NCBI GenBank assembly: GCA_000727475.1
Contig: KL647299.1
Location: 2,008,209 to 2,072,208 of the forward strand
From: Sarcocystis neurona
Taxonomy: Eukaryota > Apicomplexa > Conoidasida > Eucoccidiorida > Sarcocystidae
DNA length: 64,000 nt
Direction of reading: 5' to 3'
Made by a program: the position numbers and the translations under genes. Under the pieces are notes generated by a model. That model was not told the origin of the DNA. It ran no database searches and worked only from the letters and a program-made list of their open reading frames with translations. Within the stretch, counting starts at the first letter, position 1. The number at the start of each line of letters is the position of its first letter. This document shows positions 60,611 through 64,000 of the stretch, piece by piece.

Positions 60611-61271
60611 ATGCATCTCAGTGTCGTGCGCTACAATTCCTCCAGTAGAATACCTCACACGTCATATATATACACATTAACATATATATGTATATATAAA
60701 TAAGAACATACACGAATATCTATATCTATATATACATATATTCAGGCAATGCACCAGGTAGGGGCGCCTTCACACCGGCAGGCACCGGTGTCGCTACTGA
60801 GACTAACAGACGAGCCTCCTTTGTCTACAACCACGTGGTACAACCCCCTCCCGCACATGCAGCAGACCGGCACACGGCCCCCAGCGACACTTCACCTACG
60901 CGCATGCAGTCCTTCCGCTCGTGCCGTGTCTCGCGTGCAGCAAGCCTGGACGCGATATGCATCCGCACGACACAGAGAGGTGCTGCAGCATGCAGCAGCG
61001 TCCCTCCTGCCGTGTCCCGCATGCGCATGCAAGTTGCCTGCCCGCTCAACATGGGCATGCACAGCGTCCCCTTCCTGCAGTCTCTCCCGCATGCAAAGAC
61101 CTCACGCACGTGCGTCCGGCTGCCACCTGTCGCGAGGGCGTCCAGCCCATCACACCAGCCAAAAAGCGGTGGCGCCCTCTGAAAGGAAGCACCTACCGAC
61201 ACGCATGGCCCGCCAGCCTTTGCATGCACAAACGAAGTCTTCTACACGAGTTCCAGGTGCTGCTGGTCCCA

Positions 61272-62603
61272 CTAGAAGTCTCGGGAACTGCTCGTTTTCA
61301 ATACGGAAGGCGGCGGTGAAGTACCGGCGTTTCTCTTCTTCCCCCACTTTCTCCTGGAGGTCTGCAGCTGCAGGCCGTCTGCTTGGCTGCCGTCGGCTCG
61401 CGCGGAAAATCCGGCCCCATCCTCTCCGTCCTCTCTCTGCGAGACATCGTCCTCGCTGTCGCCGTAGCTGCCTCTATCGACGCACGTGGCGAACTGCACG
61501 CGCCGGACCCGCGGCTCCGCCGATTCTTCTCCCCTGCGCGGCAGCGACCCCCCACCCCCTCGCACTCCTCCTTTCCGTGCTTTTCCTGTCTCGTCCGTGT
61601 AGCTTCTCACACTCAGGATGCTTCGCAAACTCTCTCCTCTTTCAAGAACGCCTCCTCCTCCGCCTCCTGCTGCTGTTCCTGCTGCCGTTGCGGGCGGCGT
61701 GCCGCGTGTTCTTGAGGCTTCGGAGGGTCCGAAGAGCGCCTGTGAGAACCGCGAGCCCAGTCTTGCTGTTCGCCTTCTTTGTCTCTTTTGGAAGGGGTCT
61801 GACACCCCTCCCGTCTCGTCTCCGTTAGGCGCCGTCTCGTCTCCAGGCGCCTTGTCGACCGCGGCAATCGCGCGCGCCTGCTGCGCAATCGAGGGGTAGG
61901 CGCCGATGGGCGCCGGCTTCCGCAGGGGGCCCGTCTCCCGAGCGAGACACAGACGTACGCCACCCACGGCGGCAGTTACCAAGAAACACAGCAGCAGCAG
62001 GTAGACGAACAAGCTGTACTTGAACACGAACCTGCAACCAAGTAGCAGCCGCAGCAGCACCGGCAGCCCGGACCCCACAGTGGCAGCAGAAGGACACACC
62101 CCACAGCAGCAGCAGCAGGACACACCTCTCAGCAGCGGCAGCAGACACCCAGCAGCAGAACAGACAACCGCAGCACCGCTCCCCGCAAGTAATGCGTGCA
62201 GCAAAAGGGGAGGACTGCAGCAGCAAGAGTATCAACAACAGCAACTGCAGCACTGCGGAAAAGGCGAAGTGGCAGCATCCTGCACCAGCCCAGCGCAGCA
62301 GGAGCACACAGACCCACGTGGACAGCAATGCTGCAGCAGCAGCCCAGCACCAGCCTACAGCCTCCAGTCGCACAGCGGCCACATCCGAAGAAGAAAACAC
62401 CGCAAGACGCAACACGAGGCAACGCTTCAGACAAGCAACAGGAGATCCAAAACTTGGTACAAGTAAACAGCACATATGCACACATTTGTACATACATATG
62501 CACGTATAAATGCGTATGTATGTATGCGTGTATATATATATACACACGTACACATACGTACGTAATCATATATATATATATATGTTTATTTACGTGTACA
62601 CAG

Positions 62604-62644
<41 letters not shown>

Positions 62645-62972
62645 TACGTACATACAAATATATACGCATATATACATATATATATATATACATATACATG
62701 TATATGCATATATATTTGGAGATATATGTATGTATACATGTACAGGTGTACGCGGATGTGTGTGTTTGCGCGGAAGGCAGATAAAAGACTGCTGAAGTTT
62801 GAGCCTCTGTTATAGAATTCTTTGCAGGGGCAGGCAGGGGAGGTGGATGAGAAAGCGCGTTGCATAGATGTAACAGACGTCTCTGTTTTTACCCGAAGAA
62901 CGGCAGGACGGTCGTCTGGACAGCAAAGACCCACGCGGCGACAGTGGAGTGGCTGTAATTTTCGAAGCACTT
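61272..62972 (-). CDS. C-terminal exons of a membrane protein, 5' part unresolved
   Basis: Two minus-strand exons fit: 62893-62972, preceded by TGTGTTGCAG and ending TTCGG|GTAAAA, and the last exon 61272-62031, preceded by TTGGTTGCAG. They join in phase 2 to give [38 protein letters not shown] and [20 protein letters not shown], that is one or two membrane spans with a short loop. A polar tail of about 220 residues follows, carrying Arg-rich ([14 protein letters not shown]), Gly-rich ([16 protein letters not shown]) and acidic ([14 protein letters not shown]) patches and ending SRDF. The tail probably faces the cytosol. I do not recognise the family. The frame stays open upstream to about 63488 through CTG repeats and includes [20 protein letters not shown], which may be another span. 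Homopolymer-free coding sequence in a CAG-rich neighbourhood argues that these exons are real. Confidence 0.55.
62032..62892 (-). other. intron of the membrane-protein gene
   Basis: Bounded by the splice sites at 62892/62891 (GT) and 62033/62032 (AG). It contains a CAG/CTG-rich part (62040-62410) and a long TA/TATACA part (62500-62760). Plus-strand frames through the CAG part are not taken as genes. Confidence 0.5.
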
Positions 62973-63810
62973 CTGCAACACAGCAACAGCAGCAGAGGTC
63001 GACACCCACCGCATGCAGCAGCAGTGCCCCGCAGCGCCACTGCCCCGCAACAGCAGCGCCCCGCAGTAGCAGTGTTCCGCAACAGCAGCAGCGCAGCAGC
63101 AGCAGCAGCGCAGCAGCAGCAGCAGCGCAGCAGCAGTGCAGAAGAGAAAGGCAGAAGGCAGAAGCCAGAGCGCCCCGCCAGTCGCCGCGGCGGCAGCGCA
63201 CCCCAGCAGCAACCCCGTGCACACGCGCGAGAACAGGTCGAGAAAGAACCAAGCTAGCGCGGCTAGCCAACAGTCCCAGCAGCAGCCACAGCGAGAGCAG
63301 CGGCACAGACGCAGAGAGAAGCGGCACAGCAGCAGCACCCGAGCAATGCTAGGAGCAGCCGCCCGAGGCACAGCGCAAAGGCAGCACCAGCAGGGGCAGC
63401 AGCAGCGAAGACGAAGAAGCAGCAATCGCGCAAACCTAGCCGCAGCAGCAGCGAAGACGCCGCAACAGCTGAAATGTAGCAACAGCAATGCAGCAGCACG
63501 GCAGCACCACTAGCCGAAACGCAGGAGCAGCAGCGTCCCGGGACAGGAATAGGAGGAGGAGAGACACGAAGAAGACGCGAGGCAGGCCAGCAGGGGCGAC
63601 TTGCCAAAAGAGAACAAGCCCCACCCTACACATACAGATACAGGAAGCAGCGGCAGCTGTATTTGGAGCAGATATCGGTTCTACAGCTTCCTCCAACCAA
63701 GACAATAGAAGGGAGCAACTTGTATATACACACATACACATGTACGCCTGCCTATGTGTCTATCGCCGAGTTGCCTATGTGAAGAAGTGACCCATCCATA
63801 TAAAGCAACA

Positions 63811-63844
<34 letters not shown>

Positions 63845-64000
63845 CAGAGAGAGAGAGAGATAAACGAATAGGCACACACACGAAAGCACGAAAGCATATA
63901 GAGAGGAAATATATACATAGAAGTATATCTCTACGTACGGTGTGTTTGCCTGCGCGCATGTATGTATGTAATGTTGACTAGGTACTGAAGACGATAACCA
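62973..64000. other. CAG-rich then TA/GA-rich sequence to the window end
   Basis: From 62990 to 63530 the plus strand is a dense CAG/GCA tract, with open frames on both strands. It may contain upstream exons of the minus-strand membrane protein. At about 63808-63860 a TA run is followed by a GA run. I can call no separate gene. Confidence 0.4.

Noticed and set aside
60749..61828. 359-codon plus-strand frame
   Set aside because: Lies opposite the supported minus-strand membrane-protein tail, with Arg/Ser/Leu/Pro composition typical of an antisense GC-rich frame.

Overview
The window reads as nuclear DNA of an apicomplexan parasite, most probably a coccidian of the Eimeria type. Reasons: CAG/CTG triplet tracts that are translated as runs of Ala, Gln and Ser inside a real gene (the homopolymeric amino-acid repeats known from Eimeria); an alveolin-like inner-membrane-complex gene; GT-AG introns; and a mosaic of repeat-poor stretches (about 1-6 kb and 24-39 kb) and stretches full of TA, GT, CTG and minisatellite repeats (about 7-24 kb and 40-64 kb), like the P and R segments described for E. 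tenella chromosomes. Cyclospora or another eimeriid cannot be excluded. I saw no rRNA, tRNA, CRISPR array, insertion sequence or bacterial operon.

Left part (1-9.4 kb): one small intronless membrane-protein gene on the minus strand (1626-1886, Spec3/Stum-like), then sequence in which I see no gene. From 9.4 to 23.7 kb on the plus strand lies a giant MMS19 homologue, the HEAT-repeat scaffold of the cytosolic iron-sulfur targeting complex. It has two exons around a 2.3-kb repeat-laden intron and encodes about 4000 residues, roughly four times the usual length because of homopolymer insertions. Its intron holds an 88-bp nearly perfect inverted repeat.

Middle part (24-40 kb, repeat-poor): a well-supported five-exon minus-strand gene (28449-32927) for a Val/Pro-rich alveolin-like protein of 515 residues with every intron in phase 0; a less certain five-exon minus-strand gene of 289 residues (34762-36919); and a purine-rich minus-strand open frame (37604-38392).

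Right part (40-64 kb, repeat-rich): a mitochondrial stomatin-like protein 2 (SLP-2) gene on the plus strand. Its seven recognisable exons are scattered over 12.2 kb, and its introns consist largely of microsatellites, minisatellites and tandem duplications. After it come weak gene candidates (54.2-57.7 kb) and the 3' exons of a minus-strand membrane-protein gene (61272-62972) whose 5' part is unresolved.

The genes do not form a pathway. MMS19 (Fe-S protein maturation), SLP-2 (mitochondrial inner membrane) and the alveolin-like protein (pellicle) are independent eukaryotic genes. The notable content is the extreme repeat load within and between them. I found no convincing new multi-gene system.
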